Below are positions 54,121 to 64,000 of a stretch of DNA of 64,000 bases, piece by piece (positions within the stretch are counted from its first letter, which is position 1; the number at the start of each line of letters is the position of its first letter). Made by a program: the position numbers and the translations under genes. Where the stretch lies: the NCBI GenBank assembly GCA_963853835.1, contig OY970820.1, positions 35,922,873-35,986,872 of the forward strand. The letters run 5' to 3'. Source of the stretch: Calendula officinalis (taxonomy: Eukaryota > Streptophyta > Magnoliopsida > Asterales > Asteraceae). A model generated the notes under the pieces. That model ran no database searches. It was not told the origin of the DNA and saw nothing but the letters and a program-made list of their open reading frames with translations.

Positions 54121-56290
54121 GTGGCCCGTAATTGTAGCATTTGATGATTAGGCCAGTGTACCATTTGGTTCCCTAAGACTTTAGTTTTGGGTACTATTGT
54201 AATCTTTCCAAATGTTCTTGTTAAAACCATGTTTTGAATGTTATGAATGTTATTGTTAAACCTTATTTAAAAAAAAATTTGAATTAGCAAGATTAATTAT
54301 GTGTCGATGAGAGTAGAGGCATTTGGCAAGACCATTGTGATGGATTGGTTGAGTAGGCACCAAGCCAGTGTGTTGTGTGGGTATAGCCATATTGTTAGAT
54401 TGTTGCCCAATTTGGTGCTTACGGGAATTAGTAGATGAGTTGTATGACGTGAATAGTCATCGTGGGAATAACCTTCCGGGTTAAATGAATTCGTATTTTC
54501 GAGAATCATAGGCCGGAGTCGGTTGGTTGACTCAAAGATGACCGGCGAGTTATGGTTAATAGAATTGAGTGATAGTTACTTCTGTAGTGACAAAAGGATT
54601 TGGAAATATGGTAATAAAGAAATGAACCGATTAATGACGGTTAATGTGTAAGTGAAACGAGATTTTACTAGTTATCCGCGGGATTTAATGCATGTGCACT
54701 ATGTGATGGCCTTCAAGGGCATAGGACGATGGAAAGGTAGCGTCATGGGAATCGTGTTGAGAAACATGTTAGATATGAAAGAAAACGATAATGTGATATA
54801 TGCAAATGGTGCAAGAATACATGATGAATAATTGGGCGATTGAACGAGTGAGAAGGTAGCAAAGCTACGTAATGTAAAAAGATGGATACTAGATGGTATT
54901 GGTGTGACATATACATATGTTTGTATATGTGCACAATAGAGATGTATAGATGGTATTGGTGTGACATATACATGTGTCTGTATATGTGCACAATAGAGAT
55001 GTATAGATGGTATTGGTGACATATACATGTGTTTGTATATGTGCACAATAGAGGTGTTTATATTGAATTGGCGTGATATATATATATATGCATATATATA
55101 TATGTATGTATATGTTTATGTGTTTATATGATGAATGTAGAACCATATGGTTAACAAGTATTGCCATTATGTTATAGTAAATGAGAATTTGGCTTGAAAT
55201 GCGGGTTGCATTTAGATCATGTAAATGTAGGGGATGCCTACGATTTATAGAATAGAAGGAAAGAGAAACTCCTAGTGAGCAAATTACCATGTGGTAACCA
55301 AGACATAGTATACCGTATAAGGGTGTGAGACGTATTACGGTAGAGGGCCTAGTACCGATAACTTAAGTTGATCGATGTGATACAAAGATGGTTGAAAGAA
55401 TACTAAGTGATAGTATGAGTGACCAAGTGAAGGTCAAGAAACGGTAAATGTTATTGTGACCTTATGTTAAGGTGTGACCCTTGGATTAACGGGGACGATT
55501 GATGAGAAAGTAATAATGGGTAGAACTGATAGTGATAGGTTGGTAATGATACGCCGTGTGTACGGAAATTGCTAGTTTGGAAAAGGTATGGTTGACTTTA
55601 TGTAAAAGTCAACGTTAGTCAACCCGTGATTGGTTGAATTGGTCTAAGATGGACTTTGATTCTCGTTTTGAATTACTAATGAATATTGGTAGCATAATAT
55701 GTCGATTATGTATTTGTGAAAAAGTTGATGAGATGGTTGATTGAATTGTAGTCAGTTTATACGACTTGACCCGTTTGGGTGATTTCAATGTTGAAATTGG
55801 GAATCGAGTGTAAGACTGTAGTTGAATCATAAATTAAAAGTAAATTGTAAAGAAAAGGGGGATTTATGAAACCTTTAACGAGAAGGGAAAATGTTAAGGT
55901 AAAGTTGACTTTGTGCTTAAGTCAAAGGGTAAACAATGTGGGGATATACCAATGTCGGGATACATCGGCTTGGTCAAGGCTAGAGTTGACATTCGTTTTA
56001 ATCAATTAGTTAATGGTATGATTGTGTCATACCATTGTTATGAAAGGATTGGTCGAGAGAATGACGGTGTTATGGTCAAATTGTGAAATTTTGACCCGTC
56101 TAAGTATTGTGGGTTTTAAATTGAGTTCTTATCGTTCGGGCTCGATAAGATTGAGTAAATGTTGTGAAGCATAATGTTAACGGGAATCGGAATAAGAAAA
56201 GTTGTTGGTGACGACCACAAGGAAATGACAGCGTAATGCTCGGGTGAATATAGGCGGAAATTTTAGTGATTCCGAGGACGGAATCCTTTT
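54121..56290 (+). other. Non-coding 3' interior of element 2 with a protease scrap
   Basis: At about 54340-54385 the plus strand reads VMDWLSRHQASVLCGYS in one frame, the GMDWLSKH region of Ty3/gypsy protease. The active-site Asp part and all later pol domains are missing. Beyond it are AT-rich text, three about 58-bp units with ACATATACATGTGT and GTATATGTGCACAATAGAG (54897-55050), and phrases shared with element 1 (55920-56130). Confidence 0.8.
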
Positions 56291-56304
56291 AAGGGGTGGA
56301 TAGT
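56262..56304 (+). other. Polypurine tract region of element 2
   Basis: GATTCCGAGGACGGAATCC then TTTTAAGGGGTGGATAGT, abutting the 3' LTR. The first part is an inverted repeat (GATTCCG/CGGAATC) conserved in element 1. The purine run is the plus-strand primer. Confidence 0.85.
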
Positions 56305-58568
56305 TGTAACGACCCGAAATTTGTAAATAAATAAATTGAATAAAAATATGATAAATAAGGATAAATCGTTTAAAGAACGTAGGAATTGGTTTCGTGTCGT
56401 TTGGACACCGTATGAGAAAGTTATGGGCGAAACCGGGTCGAGACAAAGATGAAAAAGTGCAGCCCTGCTGCCCTAAGGAGTTCGCAACGCGAACTTTGGA
56501 TCACGATCGGGAACAATCTTCAGGGAGTTTGGCATTTGGTCGCGAAATAGTTAGCGACGACTTAGCGATCGCGAACTTGAGAAGAACGCGAAGTTAGCGA
56601 CGCGAACTATTGTTCGCGCCGTGAACTTGTGACGTGCAGCTTTAAAATCGGGTTGGAGCTCATTTGATGAAATAGAAAACCCTAGTTCTTCCCTTTGGCG
56701 ATTTTGGAGCTCAAGTGCAGATCTTGGTTGATCTTTTCTCAAATCTTTGATAGATTTCACTCCTAGTTGAAGATTAAAGGTATATCTTCACTCCTTAATC
56801 TTTGTAGCTCTAGATCTATGTATTTTGATGGTTGGGTTTGAAACCCTAACTATTGGGGGTTATGGTTTATGGTGAATAAATGTTGTATACACTTAATAGA
56901 TGGTATATTAACAAAGGAAACAAGTGTATGATTATGATTTGTAAGAATCTTACGGGTTGGTTAAACCTAGGGTTTGGTAAATCGCCATAATTGGGGGAAA
57001 TGAGTTAATAAGTGTTATATAGAGATAGATGGACACATTGGTAGTAGAATGTGATGTTGATAATCTTGTGATTATTGTATTAGGCATTTGGTGAGGTCTT
57101 GGAAGGTTGACCGAATTGTGAAGCAAGGAAACTGACGTAAAGAATACGGTTGGAGCACTTATTTGCTAAGGTGAGTACATGAGACTTTTAAACTGGGTAC
57201 ATAGCAAATAGTTTTGAAAGTACTTATGATATTGTATCAGTCTTTATTAACAAATATTTTGATAAAGATAGTGATTTAAAATGTATGAGAGTATGTAGAA
57301 TGTGATACTAGAATGTGTCTAGTATGATTGATGAATTTGAAGTAAATTATGATAGATTCAAGTAATTATGGAATCTATGTTAATGAACAATAATAATGAA
57401 GTAATTGAATAAAAGAATGTATACGGAGTCTTTATTAATAAATATGTATTAGTAAAGCAATTGGGAATGATTTGATAGTAATGAGTACCTATTGGTAAGA
57501 TATACTAATAAAGGTAAAGAACAAATATATATGAGAAAGAATATGATGTGACTAGTAATGATTGTCTATTATAGTCAAGGAAGGGATAAAAGTATTATGT
57601 TATCGATAAATAAGAAATGTATCTTATGTATAAAGTAAGTATGGACCTCTTAGGGTTCATAGATGTAGAAGTAACTGTGGTTGCTTATGATCGGGTCCAT
57701 GGGACCACACAGGTACGTTCACACTGTGATGAACTAATTATATGTCGTTAGTATTAGATGACTTACTTGTTTGATGTTGGATATGATAGCCGAAGGCTTT
57801 GACTGTCATAACTGTTAGGTTATGGTAAGAGATAGATGGTGGTGACGCGGGGGACCCCCGGTCACTGGACGGTGGTATATATGTTTATACACGGAGTGTA
57901 TATATGTTTATGCACTAAGCACACGGGTGCTTCTAGTACGCATATGTTTGGTACTAGGTATGTTAGGTTCTAATACATATATGTTTATGTATTAGACATG
58001 TTGGTGCTTCTAGTACGCATATGTTTGGTACTAGGTATGTTAGGTTCTAATACATATATGTTTATGTATTAGACATGTTGGGCTTCTGGTACATATATGA
58101 TTATGTACTAGATATGATTGGGCTTCTGGTACCTATACGTTTAGGTACTAGATATGTTTGCTAGGAAAGCAAAGTAGCTAGAGTCACATAAGGGTGACTA
58201 GACGGTATTTATGTAGTTTATATATATGTTTATATATTTATGAAATGACTATTATTGGGGTCTAAAACCCATGTATCTCACGAGGCTATTTTGTCTCACG
58301 TACTACGTTTGTTTTGTGGCTATGTACTCAGGTACAGGTTTGAAGTGATAGAAGGTTGCACTAGAAGTGGCCTAGAGATGTTTAGCTCGGGAGCCAATAG
58401 GTAGATCCCGTTGCCTATGGTTTTGATATACTCGGTGACACCGTATTTTTGTAAACTCTGATATAAGTTTTAAAGTTTTTGTTAAACTGTATTTTGGACA
58501 ATATATCAGATATTGGGAAAATGTGTTTTAAATGATTTAAACGATGTTTTAAAAATACGGGTGTTACA
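56305..58568 (+). repeat. 3' LTR of element 2
   Basis: 2264 bp, TGTAACGACCCG to GGGTGTTACA, nearly identical to the 5' LTR apart from the MITE and a handful of substitutions. It keeps the empty MITE site at about 56900. Confidence 0.96.
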
Positions 58569-59579
58569 CTCACCTTAGCCAAGCTTATCCAAAGACGTTT
58601 TCCTTGAACACCAATATCACTTCCCAAGATTTGAATGCCTCAAATCCTTCAACCAATAACCTATTATCAAAACCAATACAATGGTTTGCATCAATCATCA
58701 ATACTAACTACAAAATCCATGGCTAGTCAACTACTAGCAAGAATTCCCCCAAGTTACCAACCCTAATTTCATAAATCACCATCTTTTCATAGATTCATAA
58801 TATGAATACATTTTCCTTGCTAAAATACCATAGATCTAAGTTATACCACTTCCATTTAACCATGTATGTTCAAATCCCAAAACTAGGGTTTTTGATTCAA
58901 GCTTTCCCTACTTGAATCTAAGACTTACAACACAAGAGAGATGAAGATTTACCTTTGATCTTCAACTATGAGCAAGAATCCTCAAGATTTGGTGAAGATT
59001 AAGCTCCAATCACCACTTTACACTCAAAAATCGCACACACAAGCTGAGAGGAGAAGACTAGGGTTTATGTGTGTAATACATGAGAAGATCCCGACTTTAA
59101 TGCTGGTGCCGGAAAAGTTCCCGATCGTGAACAAAGTTCGCGTCGTGAACTCCTTCACGCACGCAAAGTTCGCGATCGCGAGCGGGTCGGGAAGTAGTTC
59201 ACGCCTGATTGTCCAAATCGCTGCATCATGTTCACGATCGTGAACCTAAGTTCACGCCGTGAACTTCCTGAGCAGCCAAGGCTGCACTTTTTTATCTTTG
59301 GCTCGACCCGGTTTCGTCCATAACTTTCTCGTAAGGTGTCCAAATGACACGAAACCAATTCCTATGTTCTTTAAACTATTTATCCTTATTTATCATATTT
59401 TTTACAATTTATTTATTTACAAATTCGGGTCATTACACATATATTACCTCAAAAATCGTCAACTTTAATTTGTATCACTTATTTTGAAACGAAGGAAGTA
59501 GTTCATATAAATAGTATAATTATATAATTCTAAGCTATATATAATTTTTTAAAGTTTAACGTACTAAAGTTAATTAAAT

Positions 59580-59774
59580 AAAATTTGAGAAATGATATTT
59601 AGTCCTGCCACTTAGACCTACTCATAGGCTTACCCACTTGATAGGTTGACATGTGTATTCCACTAATTCTCTCTCCTAATATTATCCTTTGATTTTGACA
59701 CGTGTCTTCATCTAATGAGTAGGCATATGAGTAGGTCTAGATAGTAGGCCTAAATACCATTACTCATAAAATTT
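59580..59774. mobile_element. Small MITE, about 195 bp
   Basis: Long imperfect terminal inverted repeats: AAATGATATTTAGTCCTGCC with AGACCTACTCATA on the left, and TAATGGTATTTAGGCCTAC with AGACCTACTCATA on the right strand reversed. No clear target duplication, so the superfamily is open. Confidence 0.65.
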
Positions 59775-60986
59775 GTTTCCTCTGTATTTAAAGGTAGTTA
59801 GAGAGTTATTAATTTTTTACCTGGCATGAACACGTAAAAATAAGAGTGTCCAATTTTTGACTTACTACTTGAAATCGATAAGAAAATAAATAAGTTTTAG
59901 TTGAGATAAATAAGTCACAGGTTATTATTGGGTCGGCTCAACTAACTCATATATATATGAAGAACTATGTTAAAGTTGATAATAATTTAAATGAATTGAC
60001 CTGTCAACCCGTTTAATTATTAAATATATTCAAAAATATGTATTTATATTTAACTTGTAGTTTACTAGTTCAAACTTAACTAAAGTTATTATAAAAATTA
60101 AAATAACTACTTAGTAATTATTTTGGTGTTTTGGCATTGGTTATGAATTTATGGAATAACATGTTTGACCCGTTTGACATGTTAAACTTGTTTAACATTT
60201 ATAACTCGTTTAATTAAATGGGTTATACGGATCATGTTCGGGCTAAAGATATGCATGTTAGGTATGATATCTTACATGTTTGTATAAACATGTCGATTTT
60301 ATGTTGAACGTTTATATCTGACTCAAACCTACTAACACAGACATGGCATTAGTTGTCACCCCTTACAGAAAATTTGTTTTGATAATTTGATGTGTTTCAG
60401 TTTTATTTTAAGAAAAGAAAAAGTATTTTGTTTATAATAAGCTCGTTTTGAATGTCTGAGTTTTTGCTTGTGATGTAATCGACTTAACTATTGTAATTAC
60501 TATTAATGAAATTTCTCCTAACTTTTTAGTAAATATTTACTGATGAAATAAGTTAAACCTATAACATGTATAATATTATTTTAGACTCTTTATTGCTAAG
60601 GCAATTATCAGACTATTTGATTTGTATTTTAGCAAAACCTACAAAAAGAAAAATGGCTATATTATTTAATTATAGTGGCGAATAATAAAGTTGTACATTA
60701 CAGAGATCTAACATGGTAATGGGCGTGACACCTATCACCGATTCCTGCTTAATACGTACCCCTTGACCGTAGATCCGTATTATTTATCCATTGTCTATTG
60801 TTGCTCGTGTACCGTGGCGCAACCAATCACGTGATCCCACCGTCCCCGAAATAAGACTTATTTATATTACATTTTTTCTGGTATTTTCTATTTCCACATC
60901 GATGAGTCCGGTTTTTTAGTTGTCGGTGGTTCTTTTTTCTTTTAGTTGTAAACTATACCTCGCGCGCTGCCGCGGAATAATTTCAT
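59775..60986. other. AT-rich intergenic DNA
   Basis: No gene recognised. TACCTCGCGCGCTGCCGCGG at 60957-60976 looks like a decayed Helitron 3'-end hairpin on the minus strand. Confidence 0.45.
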
Positions 60987-60994
60987 ATGATACT

Positions 60995-61262
60995 CAGGGC
61001 CGGCTCAATGGGTTGGGCAAGCTGGGCGACCGTCCCGGCCCCCCAAACGTCAAAGGGCCTCCATATTTTAATAATTCTCTATATATTTAGCCTCAAAAAA
61101 TCATACTTTGCTAGAAAGACCCAAACTTAGCCCAAAGGGCCAAAAATGCAACTTTCTTCAGAGTTTATTTAGTTGTTATTTCTATGTATTATGGTTCGGA
61201 GCATGTTAGGGGCCCCATTTTATATTTAACCCTGTGCCCCAAAACGGCTTGAGACGGCACTG
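60995..61262. mobile_element. hAT MITE with perfect 8-bp TSD
   Basis: 268 bp. The ends CAGGGCCGGCTCAA and (reverse complement) CAGTGCCGTCTCAA are flanked by ATGATACT on both sides (60987-60994, 61263-61270). Classic hAT terminal repeats; no coding sequence. Confidence 0.94.
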
Positions 61263-61485
61263 ATGATACTAAACAGATTATTTATTGATATTCATATAAC
61301 ATAAACAAATGTTTATGTTAAAAAACAAAATATAGGTTTAAAAATATTTTTTTCCAAAATACTTCTGAAGGCATAACTCTCATATATATATATACTACCT
61401 CCGTATCAAAATAAGTGATATATTTGAGAAAATATGATTTTTGAGGCAAAAGATTAAAATCTAGTTTAACATACATTAAAGTGGA

Positions 61486-61909
61486 CTAGCAGGGTACCCG
61501 CGCAATGTGGAGGCGGGTACCCAGAAATCATATTTCGTGGCGAGCAAGTGTTGTTCGTTTACACGGTAATAATTGTTGCTAAAATAAATAATTAAACGGA
61601 AATGTGGATTTTGGTAAAAGTTGATGATTTACAGCGTCGTATATATAATGTTATTGGGTAAAATGGTTTTCGAGTAACAGACTTTTGTTATTAAGTGTGG
61701 GTGGTGTTACCAAAGTGTAATGTATAGCAAGTGGTTAACACATAGTGATAAGTTAGGAGAGGTCTTGGGTTCGAATCTTATTAGCCGCGATTTGTTTTTT
61801 AAGGTAGAGAACTAACTAACAAAAGTGGAAAGGTCCTTAAAATCAAGTTTAAGGAGCTCCTTAAACTTACCTAATGGGGTAGGCCTAAATGCTTTATATA
61901 GTAGTAAGA
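61486..61909 (-). mobile_element. Helitron 2, 424 bp, non-autonomous (minus)
   Basis: On the minus strand it starts TCTTACTACTATATAAAGC and ends with the hairpin GGGTACCCGCC...GCGGGTACCC then TGCTAG. It is inserted between A (61485) and T (61910) of a Stowaway MITE, restoring the MITE word when removed. The ends match Helitron 1. It has a tRNA-like module and no coding frame. Confidence 0.95.
61725..61777 (+). other. tRNA-like A/B box module in Helitron 2
   Basis: TAGCAAGTGG (61725-61734) and GGGTTCGAATC (61767-61777) are 42 bp apart start to start and 132-185 bp from the Helitron 5' end, nearly the same placement and orientation as in Helitron 1. A T-run (GTTTTTTAAG) follows. Confidence 0.65.
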
Positions 61910-62100
61910 TAGTTAGTGGAGAATGATTCTATACTATTTGATAATAGTAGTATTCGGAAATTAGACTTAGTTGAAGGGTAAAGTTTGTGAAGAAAATGTA
62001 CTACTTTTTTTTGCCAAATAAGATAAGTTTTAAAAATATATCACTTATTTTGTTTCACTTCCAAATATAATGTGTATCACTTATTTTTATACTGAAATAT

Positions 62101-63469
62101 TACTAATTTTATATTAATATAATTATTTAATTTAACTATAGTTAAACTATGAAAAAAAGAAAAAGGAGGTGATTTGTAACTTTTGGAAATCAGTTGCAAG
62201 AAAAAGGAAGTAAACATGAAGTATTGGAATTTAGTTGTAAGTCAAACTATGCGGTAACTAAAATTTAAAAGGAAAAAATAAAATACATTAAAAATGGGCA
62301 CTGTTCATTCACTCACAAAGACCTTATGATAAATGTTATATACCGTTTTTTGCATTGTACCATTTAATACTCTGAAAACATATAAAACGGATGATAATAT
62401 TGTTACGTATTTATAATGCAATAATTATGTAAATGATGCTCAAAAATAAAAGAAGAAAAAAAAACTAGAAAAATCTAAAATAAACAACATAAATATCTAA
62501 AGAAATCTAAAAGTTATTTTTCAAACTAAATTTGATATTTTTAGGTTTCAAAACCTAATAAAAAAAATCATATTTCTATTTTATTTACCTACATTTGTTA
62601 GAAAAAAATATTTTTAAGGTTCGATCGGTCGGTTTAGCCGGATTTTTATGTCTAAACCGGTCAATTCCGAGTTCCGACTGAGTTATAATTACCGATTTAA
62701 CCGGCTCATTTTAACCTGCTGACTTCCAATTTCCTATCCAGCCGATCTAATCAGAAGGTTTGACCGAGTTTTCAAAACGCTCTGTGATTTTGTTAGTTTT
62801 AAAACTACACATTTACAATTGTAAGGTTTGTCGGCATCTCCGGTTTTGGTCATGGTTGTAAATTTTAAAGATCGATGTAACATTAATCAGTCCCCACAAC
62901 CATATTAAAATAGGGGGTGATTTTTACACCACAACTTTTAATGTATCTACTTCAACTTATGCTTCATATACTTGTATAATTAGCTGTAAAACTTATACTA
63001 TATGGTGTGGGAAATAAAAGTTATGATGTAGAAATGAACTCCGTATTAAAATACGAGATGGAAAACATAATATTCAACTCAAATTCTTCTAGAAACTGAT
63101 ATAAATTTTCAACAAAGAAGGCCATGTACAGAGGAGTTGGAGTATTTAAAACTGGGTATTCAGATAGTAATTTAAAAATTTCAAATTATTCCATATCCAA
63201 AAATTTATCCAGAATCTTCTTTATTCACGTAAACAAGCAATCTTAAAAAATAAGCCACATATTTTAATTTGAAAGAGTTCAACCAATGGTCATAATAAGT
63301 TCATAGAAGAATCTTCCAGGTAGTTCACTTTTTTTTAAAGTCCCAGGGGACAACTATTGACCCTTGGATCATCAAGATCAAAGATTTAGATTACTTCTCA
63401 AAATTAAGGGGTTTTGGGGCGGAGGGGTATTTTGGTAATTAAGGCGTGTACCAGAATGTATCACATCTT
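62101..63469. other. AT-rich intergenic DNA
   Basis: No gene. 62615-62790 is rich in CCGGTTTA/AACCGG-type words and ends TTTTCAAAACGCTCTGTG, a decayed repeat related to 24580-24640. Confidence 0.5.
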
Positions 63470-63637
63470 CCTTCCCGCTCTCTCATTCTCTCTCTCTACC
63501 TTCGTTGCCCTCTTTCCTTCTCTCTCACACAGTAACTTGCTTTCCACCATTTTTCTTCGATTTTTGTCTCTATTTTGCTAAATTCGTTTGTTAATCACTG
63601 ATAAAACATTGTTTTATCTGATACATTTGTGAGTTCT
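63470..63637 (+). promoter_or_regulatory. CT-rich 5' leader of the last gene
   Basis: A CTCTCTCATTCTCTCTCTCT tract and other pyrimidine-rich text typical of plant 5' UTRs precede the ATG at 63638. The core promoter probably lies at about 63380-63470, but no clear TATA box is seen. Confidence 0.55.
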
Positions 63638-63710
63638 ATGGCCGATTTACCATCTTCTGTTTCGAGGAATGTTTCCGATCAAAATCCAGTAGTTGCCGAA
63701 CATGATTCTG
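63638..63710 (+). CDS. First exon of an unrecognised gene (partial)
   Basis: The ATG opens MADLPSSVSRNVSDQNPVVAEHDS, then a donor G|GTATTTTT at 63711. The rest lies beyond a long intron, outside the window, so the product cannot be named. Support comes from the pyrimidine-rich leader, the Ser-rich start typical of a plant protein and the splice donor. The intron reaches at least to 64000. Confidence 0.55.
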
Positions 63711-64000
63711 GTATTTTTAACTTGTTTTTCCTTGTTTATTTAAGTTATTTTATAGATTATGCAAAATAATTGCTCATTTATGTGTTTTTTTTCGTATTTC
63801 GAACTTTTCTAGGGTTTCTACTTTATAATCCGTCGATTCATCAGTTGTTGTTCATAAATTGTTGTTTATTTTGTTGTTTTACATTAAAATCTCAAGTTAT
63901 TTGTTAATTGATTCAGGTTTCTATCGTTTTAATTAGTGAATCACATGTGTTTCATGTTATGAAACACATGTGCTTCGCTGTAAATATAGACTCGTTTATT

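Larger units (their letters stand above)
50004..58568 (+). mobile_element. Gag-only LTR element 2 (TR-GAG-like), intact Gag, 5-bp TSD
   Basis: 8565 bp with two nearly identical LTRs, a perfect target duplication CTCAC (49999-50003, 58569-58573), primer site, intact gag and polypurine tract. Between the gag stop (54120) and the polypurine tract (about 56295) there are 2.2 kb with no RT, RNase H or integrase, only a scrap of protease. This matches the described class of terminal-repeat elements carrying only GAG. It must depend on enzymes of a related autonomous element. Very few LTR differences indicate recent insertion. Confidence 0.93.
49217..59437 (-). mobile_element. Solo LTR (minus), split by gag-only element 2
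   Basis: Left part 49217-50003, right part 58574-59437, about 1.65 kb in all. CATAT flanks both outer ends (49212-49216, 59438-59442). Read on the minus strand its first 330 bp are close to the start of element 2's LTR, including a CpG-rich palindrome cluster (59110-59270). It also has four tandem units with CGGAATGCCTCCAATCTA (49635-49785). No partner LTR or interior is present, so it arose by LTR-LTR recombination. Confidence 0.92.
48969..59498. mobile_element. Stowaway-like MITE (copy 2), split at 49217-59442
   Basis: Left part 48969-49216 starts CTTCCTCC after TA. The right part 59443-59498 ends CGAAGGAAG before TA. Together they make about 304 bp, the size of copies 1 and 3. The solo LTR and its nested element fill the gap, so this MITE is the oldest layer here. 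Confidence 0.88.
61395..62100. mobile_element. Stowaway-like MITE (copy 4), split by Helitron 2
   Basis: Left part 61395-61485 starts CTACCTCCGTATCAAAATAA after TA. The right part is 61910 to about 62100, where TATCACTTATTTTTATACTG is a decayed terminus. It is in reverse orientation to copies 1-3. Its internal GATAGTTAGTGG word is cut exactly by the Helitron. Confidence 0.8.

Noticed and set aside
54699..55290. Minus-strand frames of 100-130 codons with repeated peptides
   Set aside because: The peptides are translations of tandem DNA repeats (units of about 58 bp) in the non-coding interior of element 2.
54121..56290. Hidden pol genes of element 2
   Set aside because: Scanned for RT YxDD, RNase H and integrase HHCC/DDE motifs in all frames by eye; only a protease scrap at about 54340 was found.

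Overview
This is nuclear DNA from a flowering plant. The evidence is intron-bearing plant genes (an FLX-like gene, a TKPR2-type reductase, a CRF-type AP2/ERF factor), AT-rich intergenic DNA, and dense nests of Ty1/copia and Ty3/gypsy LTR retrotransposons, Helitrons, SINEs, a MULE and several MITE families. The repeat style (many long LTRs beginning TGTAAC or TGTGAC and ending GTTACA) suggests an asterid, perhaps Asteraceae; that is inference only.

Layout. 1-19124: a decayed SIRE-like Ty1/copia element, broken first by a solo LTR (7834-10796) and then, inside its 3' LTR, by a complete but pol-less Ty3/gypsy-type element on the minus strand (11376-19112). 19125-20377: a transposon-like fragment. 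20378-24379: a MULE with 178-bp terminal inverted repeats, itself split by a solo LTR with a perfect target duplication. 24380-38160: SINEs, nested minus-oriented Helitrons (one with the C-terminal end of a PIF1-type helicase), Tourist and hAT MITEs, and an array of short palindromes.

38500-44262 is the gene island. It holds an FLX-like coiled-coil gene (39206-40159, 3 coding exons), a tetraketide alpha-pyrone reductase 2 type gene (41421-42838, 6 exons, one with a GC-AG intron), and an intronless CRF-type ERF gene on the minus strand (43441-44262). The last two are convergent. The same pair of gene types is, to my knowledge, adjacent in Arabidopsis (At1g68540/At1g68550).

44263-63470: intergenic DNA with MITEs and a nest that can be fully ordered. 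A Stowaway-like MITE was hit by a solo LTR (TSD CATAT). That LTR was hit by a gag-only LTR element (TSD CTCAC, intact 429-residue Gag). The 5' LTR of that element then received another MITE of the first family; the 3' LTR keeps the empty site. A second MITE of this family contains a 424-bp Helitron. The first exon of an unrecognised gene starts at 63638 and runs off the window.

Most notable: (i) no Ty3/gypsy pol is visible anywhere although two complete elements have LTRs, primer site, polypurine tract and gag or its remains; (ii) related LTRs carry clusters of CpG-rich palindromes and consensus-like splice donor/acceptor pairs; (iii) two Helitrons of different size carry tRNA-like A/B boxes at matching distances from the 5' end.
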